Positions 16,977-17,045 of a stretch of DNA of 17,045 bases are shown here, piece by piece. Within the stretch, counting starts at the first letter, position 1, and every line of letters starts with the position of its first letter. Below the pieces are notes generated by a model. That model was given only the letters and a program-made list of their open reading frames with translations, was not told the DNA's origin and did no database searches. The translations under genes and the position numbers were made by a program. Origin of the DNA: Ichthyophonus hoferi (Eukaryota; Opisthokonta; Ichthyosporea; Ichthyophonida; Ichthyophonidae); the NCBI GenBank assembly GCA_002751075.1, contig NAOQ01000163.1, forward strand, positions 8,380-25,424, read 5' to 3'.

Positions 16977-17045
<69 letters not shown>
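13137..17045 (+). CDS. LCMT1: leucine carboxyl methyltransferase 1 (PP2A methyltransferase), 5' eight exons, partial
   Basis: Spliced exons give 200 residues with every phase matching; the frame runs on past the right edge. Human LCMT1 has 334 residues, so about 60 percent is here. The enzyme uses S-adenosylmethionine to methylate the C-terminal leucine of the PP2A catalytic subunit, which favours assembly with B-type subunits. Visible landmarks: NDDATSCKRSAVKLGYYNDP (16-35; K23 in the CK(R) SAM-contact position), INRGYYARV (55-63; R62), motif I VSLGAGFDSLYWRL (86-99), acidic VEVDF (112-116; D115), ALDLRD (161-166; D163) and ITECVLIYLPPEKS (187-200; E189). These match the SAM-contact positions I recall for human LCMT1. 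The ATG has an in-frame TAG 21 bases upstream. LCMT2/TYW4 is less likely because the length and the residues around each motif follow LCMT1. Confidence 0.94.
13208..13707 (+). other. LCMT1 intron 1
   Basis: 500 bases. Nine bases after the donor begins a G-rich stretch fitting a G-quadruplex pattern (13217-13243). Purine-rich sequence continues to about 13420, then AT-rich sequence and a CT-rich acceptor tract. Confidence 0.75.
13217..13243 (+). other. G-quadruplex-type motif
   Basis: Seven Gs (13217-13223), then GGG at 13231-13233 and GGG at 13241-13243, with loops of 1, 7 and 7 bases. This satisfies G3 N1-7 repeated four times. It is on the sense strand immediately behind the weak exon 1 donor of LCMT1. 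Confidence 0.55.
13708..13808 (+). CDS. LCMT1: LCMT1 exon 2
   Basis: Completes Arg24, then residues 25-57 and one base: SAVKLGYYNDPFISHFMTGG followed by DRPGDKKSPLINR. It aligns with FAVSIGYWHDPYIQHFV...KAPEINRG of human LCMT1. The loop after HFM is slightly different in length. Donor GTAAGT. Confidence 0.95.
13809..14436 (+). other. LCMT1 intron 2
   Basis: 628 AT-rich bases with a CACACACATAGATATATATA stretch near 13905-13928 and TTTATATTTA repeats near 14278-14303. No coding content seen. Confidence 0.7.
14437..14512 (+). CDS. LCMT1: LCMT1 exon 3
   Basis: Completes Gly58, then residues 59-82 and two bases: YYARVYAFQVLINKFLDQSP then AGVK. GYYARV carries the arginine (R62) that in human LCMT1 (R73) contacts the methyl donor and the substrate carboxylate. 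The frame stays open beyond the donor into microsatellite sequence, which is not coding. Confidence 0.94.
14513..15081 (+). other. LCMT1 intron 3 with TATG-type microsatellite
   Basis: 569 bases. About 14575-14715 is a mixture of TATGTATG, GTGTGTAT and ATATATGCAT repeats. The remainder is AT-rich, with no recognised element. Confidence 0.75.
15082..15133 (+). CDS. LCMT1: LCMT1 exon 4: SAM motif I
   Basis: Completes Arg83, then residues 84-100: QIVSLGAGFDSLYWRLK. This is the glycine-rich SAM-binding motif, matching QIVNLGAGMDTTFWRLK of the human enzyme nearly residue for residue. The exon is only 52 bases. Confidence 0.96.
15134..15695 (+). other. LCMT1 intron 4
   Basis: 562 bases, strongly T-rich on the plus strand in its first half. 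No repeat array or coding segment recognised. Confidence 0.7.
15696..15778 (+). CDS. LCMT1: LCMT1 exon 5: acidic SAM ribose-binding strand
   Basis: Residues 101-127 plus two bases: SREEGISDLTFVEVDFEQVT then IKKCGRI. FVEVDF corresponds to YFEVDF in human LCMT1, with D115 at the SAM-contact aspartate. The acceptor was chosen at CGACAG; the AG a few bases later puts a stop in frame. Confidence 0.93.
16032..16090 (+). CDS. LCMT1: LCMT1 exon 6: variable linker
   Basis: Completes Arg128, then residues 129-147 and one base: RSKELTNLLAIGSDEPVKN. It fills the poorly conserved stretch between the VDF strand and the LDLRD strand. The assignment rests on phase compatibility on both sides, a consensus GTAAGT donor and plausible length rather than on similarity. 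Confidence 0.8.
16091..16472 (+). other. LCMT1 intron 6
   Basis: 382 AT-rich bases. No repeat array or coding segment seen. Intron 5 (15779-16031) is likewise unremarkable; a TACGTATGTATGTATG run lies near 15901. Confidence 0.7.
16473..16572 (+). CDS. LCMT1: LCMT1 exon 7
   Basis: Completes Asn148, then residues 149-180 and two bases: GQEIHAVDYHLLALDLRDVD then LLAKKLHDYLDF. It matches the human [29 protein letters not shown] region. D163 and L164 fall on the DL pair that contacts the adenine side of SAM in human LCMT1. Confidence 0.95.
16575..16665. repeat. CTATTT-type simple repeat in LCMT1 intron 7
   Basis: Runs of TCTATTTCTATT and TCTATATATC filling much of the 165-base intron 7 between exons 7 and 8. 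Confidence 0.75.
16738..16796 (+). CDS. LCMT1: LCMT1 exon 8 (last in window)
   Basis: Completes Ser181, then residues 182-200 and one base: LPTLFITECVLIYLPPEKS. It matches LPTLLIAECVLVYMTPEQS of human LCMT1, with E189 as the conserved glutamate. The donor GTATAT opens an intron that runs out of the window. Confidence 0.95.
16977..17045. repeat. (ATT)23 microsatellite, cut by the window edge
   Basis: 69 uninterrupted bases of ATT repeat to the end of the window, within LCMT1 intron 8. The preceding 60 bases are imperfect TATT/TGTTA sequence. True length is unknown. Confidence 0.97.

Overview
The window is nuclear DNA of an intron-rich, AT-rich eukaryote. It carries three protein genes of animal type, split by GT-AG introns that are full of microsatellites. 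The MNK-family kinase in the middle belongs to a family I know from animals and their close unicellular relatives. The AT-rich composition and the sequence divergence fit an early-branching animal; a sponge is my best guess, but the sequence does not prove it. I see no bacterial-type genes, no intact transposon and no retrovirus-like or LTR element.

Layout: (1) positions 1-329 hold the last intron and last coding exon of ribosomal protein eL40 (RPL40, usually fused behind ubiquitin), plus strand, with a candidate poly(A) signal at 661. (2) 667-3093 is intergenic. (3) 3094-10132, minus strand, is a complete 10-exon gene for a 742-residue MAP-kinase-interacting kinase (MNK/MKNK), rebuilt exon by exon with every phase matching. 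It has the MNK hallmark four-cysteine insert and the paired TP activation-loop sites. Its metal-binding motif is the ordinary DFG rather than the DFD of vertebrate MNKs, and it has long acidic N-terminal and Ser/Thr-rich C-terminal arms with a repeated tryptophan motif. (4) 10133-13136 is a divergent intergenic region with a diverged tandem duplication and heat-shock-element-like sites. (5) 13137 to the right edge, plus strand, holds the first eight coding exons (200 residues) of leucine carboxyl methyltransferase 1 (LCMT1), which methylates the C-terminal leucine of PP2A. The rest lies beyond the window.

All three genes touch translation and signalling: eL40 is a 60S subunit protein, MNK phosphorylates eIF4E, and LCMT1 controls assembly of PP2A, a phosphatase that opposes kinase signalling to translation. 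Whether the neighbourhood means anything is untested. The most interesting material is the unusual MNK (ordinary DFG, four W-A motifs resembling one in eIF4B, no obvious basic eIF4G-binding patch), the perfect trimeric heat-shock element between the divergent genes, and a G-quadruplex-type motif right behind the weak first donor site of LCMT1.
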